Notes: a model not told the origin generated them from the sequence alone. A stretch of DNA of 64,000 nt from Mycobacterium sp. 4858 (GCF_900240975.1 NZ_LT968776.1:3531092-3595091); one strand, 5' to 3'. Shown: positions 51,081-59,877, numbered from the stretch's first letter. Made by a program: numbers and translations.

Positions 51081-51243
51081 GTCTCCTGTGCCTTGTCTTG
51101 CAGGTCGGCAATTGCCAGTGGCTGCTCACCGCCAACAGTAATCGGCAATCGTCACGGCGTGGTGACTGCCGCCCGGTGACCGGCGCGAAACCGGGCCGAA
51201 ATCGCAGGGGAATTCGGTGCGGCTCGCAGTAGGCTGAATCTCC

Positions 51244-52032
51244 GTGGAAATTATCCCGCCGCGTCTCAAAGAGCCGCTGTATCGCGTCTACGAGTTGCGG
51301 CTGAGGCAGGATCTGGCCTCCTCCAAGTCCGACCTTCCGCGTCACATCGCCGTCCTGTGCGACGGCAACCGGCGCTGGGCCCGCGATGCCGGCTACGCCG
51401 ACGTCAGCTACGGCTACCGGATGGGTGCGGTCAAGATCGCCGAGATGCTGCGCTGGTGCCAGGAAGCCGGCATCGAGATGACCACGGTCTACCTGCTGTC
51501 CACCGAGAACCTGCAACGCGACCCCGACGAGCTGGCGGGACTCATCGAGATCATCACCGATGTCGTCGAGGAGATCTGCGCGCCGGCCAATCGCTGGAGC
51601 GTGCGCACCGTCGGCGATCTGGAGTTGCTGGGCGAGGAGCCGGCCCGGCGGCTGCGTGACGCGGTGGAGTCGACGCCCGTGGTCGCGCCCTTCCATGTCA
51701 ACGTCGCCGTCGGCTACGGCGGCCGCCGCGAGATCGTGGACGCGGTGCGGGCGCTGCTGAGCAAGGAGCTCGCCAACGGTGCCTCCGCCGAGGAACTCAT
51801 CGACGCGGTGACCGTCGACGGCATCTCCGAAAACCTGTACACCTCCGGGCAGCCCGATCCCGACCTGGTGATCCGCACCTCGGGGGAGCAACGCCTGTCC
51901 GGGTTCCTGCTCTGGCAGAGCGCCTATTCGGAGATGTGGTTCACCGAAGCGCACTGGCCCGCGTTCCGCCGGGTCGACTTCCTGCGCGCGCTGCGCGACT
52001 ACAGCCGGCGGCACCGCAGGTACGGCAAGTAA
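51244..52032 (+). CDS. Short-chain Z-isoprenyl diphosphate synthase (omega,E,Z-FPP)
   Basis: Protein of 262 aa, the length recalled for Rv1086. This cis-prenyltransferase condenses geranyl diphosphate with one IPP to give Z,E-farnesyl diphosphate, the precursor of decaprenyl phosphate. The catalytic Asp motif is HIAVLCDGNRRWARD. GYRMGAVKIAEMLRWC, VYLLSTENLQRDPDEL, the RTSGEQRLSGFLLWQS block and EMWFTEAHWP complete conserved regions III-V. GTG start. The UppS paralogue Rv2361c makes the longer product. Confidence 0.9.
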   Translation: MEIIPPRLKEPLYRVYELRLRQDLASSKSDLPRHIAVLCDGNRRWARDAGYADVSYGYRMGAVKIAEMLRWCQEAGIEMTTVYLLSTENLQRDPDELAGLIEIITDVVEEICAPANRWSVRTVGDLELLGEEPARRLRDAVESTPVVAPFHVNVAVGYGGRREIVDAVRALLSKELANGASAEELIDAVTVDGISENLYTSGQPDPDLVIRTSGEQRLSGFLLWQSAYSEMWFTEAHWPAFRRVDFLRALRDYSRRHRRYGK

Positions 52033-52073
52033 ACGGCCTCGGCGGTCGGCCGGGCCCGTGACACACTTGGTTC

Positions 52074-53444
52074 ATGGCTGCGCTGTCGGCGGTGGTGTTC
52101 ACGCTGAGCGGGTGGCTCGGGTTGTACCTGCTGGCCCGCGATCCGCGCAAGCCGGTGCTGGTGATGGCGGCGATCGGTCTGTGCGGTTTCGCGCTGGTGG
52201 TCGCGCTGGACGCGGTGCGCAACACCAGCCCTGGCTACGCGCACCTGCTCAGTCGCGTTGAGGTCTACCTGGTGGCCGTTCCCGGCGTGGCGTGGTTCGC
52301 GGTGCTCGTCGAGCTGTCCCGGCCCAGGGACGGCGGGCGGGCGCGCAGCCGCGAGGTGTTGCTGGTGGCGGGGGTCGGCGCGCTGACCCTGTTCGGGGCG
52401 ATGCTGGCCGGCAGCGTCGAGGGACCGTTGCGGACGGGCCACTGGCTGATGTTCGCGGTGATCTCGCTGTCCACGTTCGGCGCGATGGCCGTCGCGTTGC
52501 GGCAGCCGCGCCGCCCCCGGTCGGCCGTCGGGCTCGCCGTCGTCGCCACCCTGTTCTTCGCGCTCGGCAACGCCATCCTGATCATTCCGCTGGGCCTGGT
52601 GCCCAGCTGGGTGGCGCTGGCGTCGACGAGCATCGACGTCCTCTCGCTCGGGCTCGCCGTAGCCCTGTGGGACGCGTTCGAGGAGGGCCAGGCGCTGCGT
52701 GCCGACATGCTGCGCTCGTTCACCGGCTCGATGGCGGTGGCGGTGTTGTTCGGCGGCCAGGCGCTGGTCGGCCTGGCGGTCACGCGGGACGAGCCCGCCG
52801 GGCGGACGGTGCTGGGCGTGCTGTTGTTCAGCAGCCTCGCGATCGCCATCGCGGTGCAGGTGCTGGCCGATCCGCTGGCCGGCGCGCTCGACCGGATGGC
52901 GTTCTCGAAGTCGCCCGCGCTGCGGGCCGACCGGGCGGCGTTGCGGCACACCGGGGCGGCGTTGCCATTGCGGTCGGCCGATCCCCTGGTCGACGTCGAC
53001 GACCAGACCTTCGCCAGGCTCACCCGCCGGGCGCTGGGCCACTACGGCGACCTGACCAAGTTGGTCGCCAGCCCGTTGACCGCGCTGCCGGTCATCGACG
53101 AGCGGCTCGCCGCGCGGGGCGCGCCGGACCATCCGCTGGAGCGGGCCAACGAACTCAAGGCGGTCCTCGCTGACGCGATCGGGCGGCTGAAACCCCGCGA
53201 CGCGGGCGATTTCGGGACCACCGAGCAGTGGCGCCATTACAACTCGCTGTATTTCCCGTACGTAGTCGGCGTGCGCGCGTATGCGCAGAACGCCACCGCC
53301 GCCGGATTGGATCCGGTCGCCCGCCAGGCCTGGCACTGGTTGGTCACCGAGGTCCCGCAGCGCTCGCTGCACAACTGGCAGAACGCCGCGGCCCGGCTGA
53401 TCGCCGCGGACCTGCGCGGGCGGATCCCGGTGCCCAGCGAGTGA
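52074..53444 (+). CDS. Polytopic membrane protein with soluble C-terminal domain, unknown function
   Basis: Protein of 456 aa. About eight hydrophobic helices fill the first 270 residues (VVFTLSGWLGLYLLAR, VAVPGVAWFAVLVELS, VGLAVVATLFFALGNAIL, LLFSSLAIAIAVQVLAD), resembling 7TM sensor modules of histidine kinases. There is no kinase or cyclase domain. The C-terminal 170 residues form a soluble domain with RRALGHYGDLTKLVASPL, TTEQWRHYNSLYFPYVVG and VTEVPQRSLHNWQNAAARL. These blocks look strongly constrained, but I do not recognise the fold. It could be a signalling or transport-linked protein. Confidence 0.65.
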   Translation: MAALSAVVFTLSGWLGLYLLARDPRKPVLVMAAIGLCGFALVVALDAVRNTSPGYAHLLSRVEVYLVAVPGVAWFAVLVELSRPRDGGRARSREVLLVAGVGALTLFGAMLAGSVEGPLRTGHWLMFAVISLSTFGAMAVALRQPRRPRSAVGLAVVATLFFALGNAILIIPLGLVPSWVALASTSIDVLSLGLAVALWDAFEEGQALRADMLRSFTGSMAVAVLFGGQALVGLAVTRDEPAGRTVLGVLLFSSLAIAIAVQVLADPLAGALDRMAFSKSPALRADRAALRHTGAALPLRSADPLVDVDDQTFARLTRRALGHYGDLTKLVASPLTALPVIDERLAARGAPDHPLERANELKAVLADAIGRLKPRDAGDFGTTEQWRHYNSLYFPYVVGVRAYAQNATAAGLDPVARQAWHWLVTEVPQRSLHNWQNAAARLIAADLRGRIPVPSE

Positions 53445-53688
53445 CTTTGTCGCTCGGAAGCGGGCACGCGGTCGTGTCTTCGCATCTTGTGACTGGTGGG
53501 GCAGGTGAACGCCAGACTGGCGTCTGTCGAATAACAAATCGGATTCGTGCTCGCAGAAGGGAATAGCCGGGCCCACACCCTGGTCCTTGTTTCCGTGGCA
53601 GTAGTTGGCAGTGCCACGAGTCGATATGGCAGGTGCACCGGTAGCACGCTGATGTTCGACCCAATTCGCCATCGCGAGGAGTAATCAC
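53445..53688. other. Intergenic region, nothing recognised
   Basis: This 244-bp stretch between two membrane-protein genes holds only a GAGGAG ribosome-binding site (53675-53680) for the next gene. No RNA gene, terminator or repeat was seen. In M. tuberculosis I recall PE_PGRS genes in this interval; none is present here. Confidence 0.4.
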
Positions 53689-54114
53689 ATGATGTCTGCA
53701 TCTGGCGCACCCGGTCTGGCAACCCGACCCCTCTACGACGCGACCGACTCGCTGTTGCGTTTCGCCATGCGCGCCGACGCCACCTTCACGGGACTGTGCG
53801 GTCTGGTCGTCGCATTTCTCGCCGACCCGCTGTCGTCGCTGACGGGGTTGAGCTCGCTGCAGGAATACAGCCTCGGCGCCTTCTTCGTGTTCAGCGGCCT
53901 GGCCGTGTTCCTGCTGGCGGCGGCGCCGAACCTGCGCCGCGTCGGAATCGGCGTCGTGGTGGCCAACGTGGCGTTCACCCTGGCAGCGATCGTGGCCGCC
54001 GAAGTGCTGCCGCTGTCCGCGACCGGGATCGCCGCCGCGCTGGCCGGCGGCGTGTACACCGCAGCCTTCGCGGGACTGCAGTACCTGGGCCTGCGCCGCC
54101 TCGAGACGGCTTGA
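53689..54114 (+). CDS. Small four-helix integral membrane protein
   Basis: Protein of 141 aa with four hydrophobic helices: FTGLCGLVVAFLADPLSS, SLGAFFVFSGLAVFLLAA, VVVANVAFTLAAIVAAEVL and AALAGGVYTAAFAGLQYLG. Charged residues lie mainly at the ends. Function unknown; similar small membrane proteins occur widely in mycobacteria. Start codons ATG 53689 and ATG 53692 are adjacent. It converges with coaA. Confidence 0.72.
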   Translation: MMSASGAPGLATRPLYDATDSLLRFAMRADATFTGLCGLVVAFLADPLSSLTGLSSLQEYSLGAFFVFSGLAVFLLAAAPNLRRVGIGVVVANVAFTLAAIVAAEVLPLSATGIAAALAGGVYTAAFAGLQYLGLRRLETA

Positions 54115-54130
54115 CCGCGGCGGTCGCCGG

Positions 54131-55069
54131 CTAGAGCTTGCGCAGCCGCAGCCGGTTGATGGAGTGGTCGGCGTCCTTGCGCAGCACCAGCGTGGCCCGG
54201 GGCCGGGTCGGCAGGATGTTCTCGACCAGGTTGGGCCGGTTGATGGACCGCCAGATTTCCCGCGCGGCGGCGACGGCCTTGGTGTCGTTGAGGGCCGAGT
54301 AGTGGTGGAAGTGCGATTCCGGGTCGGCGAACGCCGTGCCGCGCAGCGACAGGAACCGGGAGACGTACCACTGTTCGATGTCTTCGATCCGGGCGTCCAC
54401 ATACAGCGAGAAGTCGAACAGGTCCGACACCATCAGGGTCGGGCCCGTCTGCAGGACGTTGAGGCCCTCGAGGATCAAGATGTCGGGATGGCGGACGACG
54501 TGCTTGGCGCCGGGGATGATGTCGTATTTCAGGTGCGAGTAGACGGGCGCGCACGCGTAGTCGGATCCCGATTTCACCGAGGTCACGAAGCGCATCAGCG
54601 CCCGGCGGTTATAGCTCTCCGGAAAACCTTTGCGGTGCATCAGGCTTCGTCGATCGAGTTCGGCGTTCGGGTATAGGAAGCCGTCGGTGGTCACCAAATC
54701 CACCCGAGGGTGGTGGTCCCAGCGCGCCAGCAGCGCCTGCAGGACGCGGGCGGTGGTCGACTTGCCGACCGCGACGCTGCCGGCCACGCCGATCACGAAC
54801 GGCACCGGCCGGTCCGGATTCTGTTGCGGCTCGCCGAGGAACTCCGCGGTGGCGGCGAACAGCCGCTGGCGGGCCGCGACCTGCAGGTGGATCAACCGGG
54901 CCAGCGGCAGGTAGACCTCTTCCACTTCCAGCAGGTCGATCTGCTCACCGAGACCGCGCAGCCCGACCAGTTCCTCCTCGGTGAGGGCCAGCGGCGTCGA
55001 CATGCGAAGCGCGCGCCATTGCTTTCGGTCGAACTCCACGTAGGGGCTCGGCTCGCTAAGCCGCGGCAT
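54131..55069 (-). CDS. coaA: Pantothenate kinase (type I)
   Basis: Protein of 312 aa, the length recalled for Rv1092c with ATG 55069. It phosphorylates pantothenate with ATP, the first step of CoA synthesis, and is feedback-inhibited by CoA. The P-loop is FVIGVAGSVAVGKSTTARVL. VDLVTTDGFLYPNAELDRR contains the catalytic Asp, and SFPESYNRRALM-type residues are seen as GFPESYNRRALMRF. The C-terminal NIDEN-like region reads VENILPTRPRATLVLRK. It is divergent from glyA. Confidence 0.93.
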   Translation of the reverse strand: MPRLSEPSPYVEFDRKQWRALRMSTPLALTEEELVGLRGLGEQIDLLEVEEVYLPLARLIHLQVAARQRLFAATAEFLGEPQQNPDRPVPFVIGVAGSVAVGKSTTARVLQALLARWDHHPRVDLVTTDGFLYPNAELDRRSLMHRKGFPESYNRRALMRFVTSVKSGSDYACAPVYSHLKYDIIPGAKHVVRHPDILILEGLNVLQTGPTLMVSDLFDFSLYVDARIEDIEQWYVSRFLSLRGTAFADPESHFHHYSALNDTKAVAAAREIWRSINRPNLVENILPTRPRATLVLRKDADHSINRLRLRKL

Positions 55070-55182
55070 ACTGCAAGTGTCGCAGGGGCGGACGCGCGCC
55101 CGACGGCTGGGCTGGCTAAACCATGGCTCGATAGACTGGCCCCGTGACTGCTGCACCCGACGCCCGCCCCTCCACGTCCGTG

Positions 55183-56463
55183 ATGTCCGCGCCGCTCGCC
55201 GCGGTCGATCCCGACATCGCCGAATTGCTCGGCAAGGAGCTGGGCCGTCAGCGCGACACCCTGGAGATGATCGCCTCCGAGAACTTCGTGCCGCGCTCGG
55301 TGCTGCAGGCCCAGGGCAGCGTGCTGACCAACAAGTACGCCGAGGGCCTGCCCGGCCGGCGCTACTACGGCGGTTGCGAGTACGTCGACGTCGTCGAGAA
55401 CATCGCCCGGGACCGCGCGAAGGCGCTCTTCGGCGCCGACTTCGCCAACGTGCAGCCGCATTCGGGCGCGCAGGCCAACGCCGCGGTGCTGCAGGCGCTG
55501 ATGACGCCGGGGGAGCGGCTGCTGGGCCTCGACCTCGCCAACGGCGGGCACCTCACCCACGGGATGAAACTGAACTTCTCCGGCAAGCTCTACGAAACCG
55601 GTTTCTACGGTGTGGATCCCGTGACGCACCTGGTGGACATGGACGCGGTGCGGGCCAAGGCCCTCGAGTTTCGCCCGCAGGTCATCATCGCCGGATGGTC
55701 GGCCTACCCGCGGATCCTGGACTTCGCGGCGTTCCGGTCGATCGCCGACGAGGTCGGCGCCAAGCTGTGGGTGGACATGGCGCACTTCGCCGGCCTGGTC
55801 GCCGTCGGGCTGCACCCCTCGCCCGTGCCGCACGCGGACGTGGTGTCCACCACCGTGCACAAGACGCTGGGCGGCCCGCGTTCCGGCCTGATCCTGGGCA
55901 AGCAGGAGTACGCCAAGTCCGTCAACTCCGCGGTGTTCCCCGGCCAGCAGGGCGGCCCGCTGATGCACGTCATCGCGGGCAAGGCCGTCGCGCTCAAGAT
56001 CGCCGGCACCCCCGAGTTCGCCGACCGGCAGCAGCGCACGCTGTCCGGCGCGCGGATCCTCGCCGAACGGTTGACCGCCCCCGACGTGGCCAAGGCCGGT
56101 GTGTCGGTGGTCAGCGGCGGCACCGACGTCCACCTGGTGTTGGTGGACCTGCGCGACTCCCCGCTGGACGGCAAGGCCGCCGAGGACCTGCTGCACGAGA
56201 TCGGCATCACGGTCAACCGCAACGCGGTACCCAACGACCCGCGGCCGCCCATGGTGACGTCGGGCCTGCGGGTGGGCACGCCGGCGCTGGCGACCCGCGG
56301 CTTCGGTGATGCGGAGTTCGCCGAGGTCGCCGACGTCATCGCCACAGCGTTGGCCGCGGGGACCGCCGCGGACCTGTCCGCCCTGCGGCAGCGGGTGACG
56401 CGGCTGGCCAGGGATTTCCCGCTGTACGGCGGTCTCGAGGAGTGGACGCTGGTCGACCGCTGA
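55183..56463 (+). CDS. glyA: Serine hydroxymethyltransferase
   Basis: Protein of 426 aa from ATG 55183, matching GlyA1 (Rv1093); a GTG at 55144 would add 13 residues not seen in the family. It interconverts serine and glycine with tetrahydrofolate. LEMIASENFVPRSVL, NKYAEGLPGRRYYGGCEYVD, the substrate loop ANGGHLTHG and the PLP Lys in STTVHKTLGGPRSGLI are all present, as is the C-terminal GLRVGTPALATRGF. It lies upstream of desA2 on the same strand with a separate promoter between. Confidence 0.94.
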   Translation: MSAPLAAVDPDIAELLGKELGRQRDTLEMIASENFVPRSVLQAQGSVLTNKYAEGLPGRRYYGGCEYVDVVENIARDRAKALFGADFANVQPHSGAQANAAVLQALMTPGERLLGLDLANGGHLTHGMKLNFSGKLYETGFYGVDPVTHLVDMDAVRAKALEFRPQVIIAGWSAYPRILDFAAFRSIADEVGAKLWVDMAHFAGLVAVGLHPSPVPHADVVSTTVHKTLGGPRSGLILGKQEYAKSVNSAVFPGQQGGPLMHVIAGKAVALKIAGTPEFADRQQRTLSGARILAERLTAPDVAKAGVSVVSGGTDVHLVLVDLRDSPLDGKAAEDLLHEIGITVNRNAVPNDPRPPMVTSGLRVGTPALATRGFGDAEFAEVADVIATALAAGTAADLSALRQRVTRLARDFPLYGGLEEWTLVDR

Positions 56464-56483
56464 CCGCGGGCCGGACCGGTTTA

Positions 56484-56497
56484 GGGACCAAAGTCAC
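56484..56497. promoter_or_regulatory. DosR-box-like site upstream of desA2
   Basis: GGGACCAAAGTCAC differs from the GGGAC-N4-GTCCC inverted-repeat core by one base. It lies 62 bp upstream of the desA2 ATG, a sensible activator position. Hypoxic control of desA2 by DosR is not established to my knowledge, so this is a candidate only. Confidence 0.3.
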
Positions 56498-56545
56498 CAG
56501 TTGTCGCGACACGGCGCAAGCGATTTCACGAACCTGTGTATGCAA

Positions 56546-56556
56546 GTTACAGTAAC
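56546..56556 (+). promoter_or_regulatory. desA2 leaderless-type -10 element overlapped by a palindrome
   Basis: The -10 hexamer TACAGT (56548-56553, TANNNT type) is 6 nt before the A of the desA2 ATG, exactly the spacing of a leaderless mycobacterial mRNA. No ribosome-binding site is present. The perfect palindrome GTTACAGTAAC (56546-56556) covers this -10 element, so a repressor bound here would block transcription. MadR, a TetR-type repressor, is known to control desA1 and desA2 in mycobacteria; assigning this site to MadR is inference. Confidence 0.6.
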
Positions 56557-56559
56557 CGC

Positions 56560-57387
56560 ATGGCACAGAAACCTGTAGCTAACGCGCTGACCCTGGAACT
56601 CGAGCCGGTGTGCGAAGCCAACATGGACCGGCATCTGAGCACCGAGGAACTCTGGTTCGCTCACGACTACGTGCCGTTCGACCGGGGCGAGAACTTCGCA
56701 TTCCTGGGCGGACGTGACTGGGAACCGTCCGATGCGACGCTGCCCCGGAAGTACACGGACGCCTGCGAGATCCTGCTGCTGCTCAAGGACAACCTCGCCG
56801 GCCATCACCGTGAGCTCGTCGAGCACTTCATCCTCGAAGACTGGTGGGGCCGCTGGCTGGGCCGCTGGACCGCCGAGGAGCACCTGCACGCGATTGCGCT
56901 GCGCGAGTACCTGGTGGTCACCCGCGAGGTCGACCCGACCGCCAACGAGGAGGCCCGGGTCCAGTACGTCATGAAGGGCTACCGCGCCGACACGTACACG
57001 CAGGTCGAAACCCTGGTGTACATGGCGTTCACCGAGCGCACGCACGCCGTCTTCTGCGAGAACCTCGCGGCGCAGCTCGAGGAGCCCATCCTGGCCGGGC
57101 TGATCGACCGGATCGCGCGCGACGAGCGGCGCCACGAGCTGTTCTTCTCCAACCTCGTCGAGCACTGCCTGCAGTACACCCGCGACGAGACCATCGCGGC
57201 CATCGCGGCACGCGCGGCCGACCTGCAGGTGCCGGGCGCCGACATCGACTCCTATCGGGACAAGCTGCGCAACGTCGCCGATGCGGGCATCTTCGACCAA
57301 CAGCAGCTGCGGCAGGCGATCTCGGATCGCATCACCGCATGGGGTGTGGCCGACGAGCCCGCCCTCAAGCAGTTCGTCATCGGCTAG
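56560..57387 (+). CDS. desA2: Acyl-ACP desaturase-like protein DesA2
   Basis: Protein of 275 aa, the length recalled for Rv1094. It has the ferritin-like diiron fold of soluble acyl-ACP desaturases and a role in mycolic acid synthesis; the exact activity of DesA2 is unsettled. Candidate diiron ligands are in FILEDWWGRW, TAEEHLHAIALREY (EExxH) and RDERRHELFFSNLVE (ExxH-type). Compared with plant desaturases it is shorter. It appears to be translated from a leaderless mRNA. The product acts with the cytosolic fatty-acid synthase II system. Confidence 0.92.
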   Translation: MAQKPVANALTLELEPVCEANMDRHLSTEELWFAHDYVPFDRGENFAFLGGRDWEPSDATLPRKYTDACEILLLLKDNLAGHHRELVEHFILEDWWGRWLGRWTAEEHLHAIALREYLVVTREVDPTANEEARVQYVMKGYRADTYTQVETLVYMAFTERTHAVFCENLAAQLEEPILAGLIDRIARDERRHELFFSNLVEHCLQYTRDETIAAIAARAADLQVPGADIDSYRDKLRNVADAGIFDQQQLRQAISDRITAWGVADEPALKQFVIG

Positions 57388-57467
57388 CCCGATCTTCGCG
57401 CGTGGCGACTTAGTCGTCGGCGCGCCTGCGCTGCTGCGAAGCGGCGACGAGAGTAGCGTCGATCTCG

Positions 57468-57611
57468 ATGGTCAGCGTCATGCTCTGCTGCCAGGGCGGC
57501 ACCTCCCGTCACCACAACGGAAGGACCGGCCCCGGTCCTGGTGTCGCAGTTCCCGCCGACATGCCTGTGCGGGTCCGCGCGGGCTCATCCCGCTCGAGGA
57601 GCGCTACGTGA
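57468..57611 (+). CDS. phoAT: Small ORF overlapping phoH2, candidate PhoAT antitoxin
   Basis: This 47-codon ORF starts MVSVMLCCQGGTSRHHNG and has an Arg/Ser-rich end (VRAGSSRSRSAT). Its stop overlaps the phoH2 GTG start by 4 nt (GTGA), the usual toxin-antitoxin style of coupling. In mycobacteria an antitoxin gene phoAT is reported directly upstream of phoH2, so position and overlap support this call. I cannot confirm similarity to known PhoAT sequence. An 18-bp palindrome AGGACCGGCCCCGGTCCT (57522-57539) lies inside it. It could instead be a structured leader. Confidence 0.5.
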   Translation: MVSVMLCCQGGTSRHHNGRTGPGPGVAVPADMPVRVRAGSSRSRSAT

Positions 57612-58909
57612 CCGAAATCCGGACCTACGTGATCGACACCTCCGTGCTGCTGTCCGACCCGTGGGCGTGCAGCCGGTTCGCCGAGCACGAGGTGGTGGTT
57701 CCGCTGGTGGTGATCAGCGAACTGGAGGCCAAACGGCATCACCACGAGCTGGGGTGGTTCGCCCGGCAGGCGCTGCGTCTGTTCGACGACCTCCGGCTCG
57801 TGCACGGACGGCTCGATCAGCCCATTCCCGTTGGGGCGCAAGGCGGCACGCTGCACGTCGAACTCAACCACACGGATCCCGCGGTGCTGCCCGCCGGTTT
57901 CCGCAGCGATAACAACGACTGCCGGATCCTGAGTTGCGCCGCCAACCTGGCCGCCGAGGGCAAGCGAGTCACGTTGGTCAGCAAGGACATTCCGCTTCGC
58001 GTCAAGGCCGCCGCCGTGGGGCTGGCCGCCGACGAGTATCACGCGCAAGACGTGGTGGCCTCCGGGTGGTCTGGGATGCGGGAGATCGAGACGGCCACCG
58101 AGGACATCGACGCGCTGTTCGCCGAGGGCGAGATCGATCTGGCCGAGGCGCGAGACCTGCCCTGCCACACGGGTATTCGCCTGCTCGGCGGCAGCTCGCA
58201 CGCGCTGGGCCGGGTCAATGCCGACAAGCGGGTTCAGCTCGTCCGCGGCGACCGCGAGGCGTTCGGCCTGCGGGGCCGTTCCGCCGAGCAGCGGGTGGCG
58301 CTCGACCTGCTCCTCGACGAATCGGTGGGCATCGTCTCGCTGGGCGGCAAGGCCGGCACCGGGAAGTCGGCGCTGGCGTTGTGCGCGGGCCTGGAGGCCG
58401 TGCTGGAACGGCGGACCCAGCGCAAAGTGGTGGTCTTCCGCCCGCTGTACGCCGTGGGCGGCCAGGAGCTGGGCTACCTGCCCGGCAGCGAGAGCGAAAA
58501 GATGGGTCCCTGGGCGCAGGCGGTCTTCGACACGCTCGAGGGCCTGGCCAGCCCGGCCGTGCTCGAGGAGGTGCTGTCCCGCGGCATGCTCGAGGTGCTT
58601 CCGCTGACCCACATCCGGGGCCGCTCGCTGCACGACTCGTTCGTCATCGTCGACGAGGCCCAGTCCCTGGAGCGCAACGTGTTGCTGACGGTGTTGTCCA
58701 GGCTGGGCGCGGGGTCGCGCGTGGTGCTGACGCACGACATCGCCCAGCGCGACAACCTGCGCGTCGGCCGGCACGACGGTGTCGCCGCGGTGATCGAGAA
58801 GCTCAAAGGTCACCCGCTGTTCGCCCACATCACCCTGTTGCGCAGCGAGCGGTCACCGATTGCGGCGCTGGTGACCGAGATGCTCGAGGAGATCGCCGGA
58901 CCGCAGTGA
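57608..58909 (+). CDS. phoH2: PIN-PhoH fusion protein PhoH2
   Basis: Protein of 433 aa, the length recalled for Rv1095. The N-terminal PIN ribonuclease domain (about 1-140) has acidic residues in YVIDTSVLLSDPWA, VVISELEAKRHHH and SDNNDCRILSCA. The C-terminal PhoH domain has Walker A SLGGKAGTGKSALALCAG and Walker B DSFVIVDEAQSLE. Mycobacterial PhoH2 couples ATP-dependent RNA unwinding to RNase activity and is described as a toxin paired with PhoAT. The GTG start overlaps the small upstream ORF by 4 nt. Confidence 0.92.
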   Translation: MTEIRTYVIDTSVLLSDPWACSRFAEHEVVVPLVVISELEAKRHHHELGWFARQALRLFDDLRLVHGRLDQPIPVGAQGGTLHVELNHTDPAVLPAGFRSDNNDCRILSCAANLAAEGKRVTLVSKDIPLRVKAAAVGLAADEYHAQDVVASGWSGMREIETATEDIDALFAEGEIDLAEARDLPCHTGIRLLGGSSHALGRVNADKRVQLVRGDREAFGLRGRSAEQRVALDLLLDESVGIVSLGGKAGTGKSALALCAGLEAVLERRTQRKVVVFRPLYAVGGQELGYLPGSESEKMGPWAQAVFDTLEGLASPAVLEEVLSRGMLEVLPLTHIRGRSLHDSFVIVDEAQSLERNVLLTVLSRLGAGSRVVLTHDIAQRDNLRVGRHDGVAAVIEKLKGHPLFAHITLLRSERSPIAALVTEMLEEIAGPQ

Positions 58910-59001
58910 CGCGCCTCGTGGGCCGCGAAACTGTATTCCGCGACGCCTCCACTCGCGAAACACGTCGCTAGGTGCAGTCTCGCGGTGGGTAGGCTCTTAC
59001 C

Positions 59002-59877
59002 GTGCCGAAAAGACCCGACAACCAGGCCTGGCGCTACTGGCGCACGGTGGTCGGTGTCGTCGCGGCCGTCGCCGTGCTGGTGATCGGCGGACTGACCGGT
59101 CACGTGACGCGCGCCGACAACCTCAGCTGCGCGGTGGTCAAGTGTGTGGCGCTGACCTTCGACGACGGGCCCAGCCCATTCGATGCCCGGTTGCTGCAGA
59201 TCCTGAAGGACAACGACGCCAAGGCGACGTTCTTCGAGATCGGCAACAAGGTGGCGGCCAACCCCGCGGGGGCCAAGCAGGTGGCCGACGCGGGGATGGA
59301 GATCGGCAGCCACACCTGGGAGCACCCCAACATGGCGACGATCCCACCGGAGGACATCGCGCCCCAGTTCGCCAAGGCCAACGACGCGATCACCGCCGCC
59401 ACCGGGCGGACGCCTTCCATCTACCGGCCTGCCGGCGGACTGTCCACCGACGCGGTCCGGCAGACCGCCGCCAAGTTCGGGCTCGCCGAAATCCTTTGGG
59501 ACGTCATCCCTTTCGACTGGGCGAACGACTCGAACACGGCGGCGACGCGGTACATGCTGATGACCTACACCAAGCCGGGTTCGGTGGTGCTGTTCCATGA
59601 CACCTACTCGAGCACCGTCGACCTGATCTACCAGTTCATCCCGGTGCTCAAGGCCAACGGCTACCGGATGGTGACGGTCAGCGAACTCCTGGGCCCCCGG
59701 GCGCCGGGCAGCAGCTACGGCAGCCGCGAGAACGGGCCACCCGCGAACGAACTCCACGACATCCCGCCCGGCGACATCCCGACGCTGCCCAACACGTCGT
59801 CGCCCAAGCCGATGCCCAACTTCCCGATCACCGACATCCCGGGCCAGAACTCCGGCGGGCCGAACAACGGTGCCTAG
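59002..59877 (+). CDS. Polysaccharide deacetylase (NodB homology, Rv1096-like)
   Basis: Protein of 291 aa, length as recalled for Rv1096, GTG start. One N-terminal membrane or signal segment (VVGVVAAVAVLVIGGLTG) directs it outside. The NodB domain has ALTFDDGPSPFDARLL (metal-binding Asp-Asp), GSHTWEHPNM (metal-binding His pair), YRPAGGLST, and VVLFHDTYSS (final His). The M. tuberculosis protein is reported to be a peptidoglycan N-deacetylase linked to lysozyme resistance. A Pro/Gly/Asn-rich tail follows the domain. It overlaps the cyclase gene by 8 nt. Confidence 0.9.
   Translation: MPKRPDNQAWRYWRTVVGVVAAVAVLVIGGLTGHVTRADNLSCAVVKCVALTFDDGPSPFDARLLQILKDNDAKATFFEIGNKVAANPAGAKQVADAGMEIGSHTWEHPNMATIPPEDIAPQFAKANDAITAATGRTPSIYRPAGGLSTDAVRQTAAKFGLAEILWDVIPFDWANDSNTAATRYMLMTYTKPGSVVLFHDTYSSTVDLIYQFIPVLKANGYRMVTVSELLGPRAPGSSYGSRENGPPANELHDIPPGDIPTLPNTSSPKPMPNFPITDIPGQNSGGPNNGA

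Noticed and set aside
55144..55182. GTG start 13 codons upstream of the chosen glyA start
   Set aside because: The extra residues (VTAAPDARPSTSV) are not typical, and ATG 55183 gives the exact family length and N-terminus.
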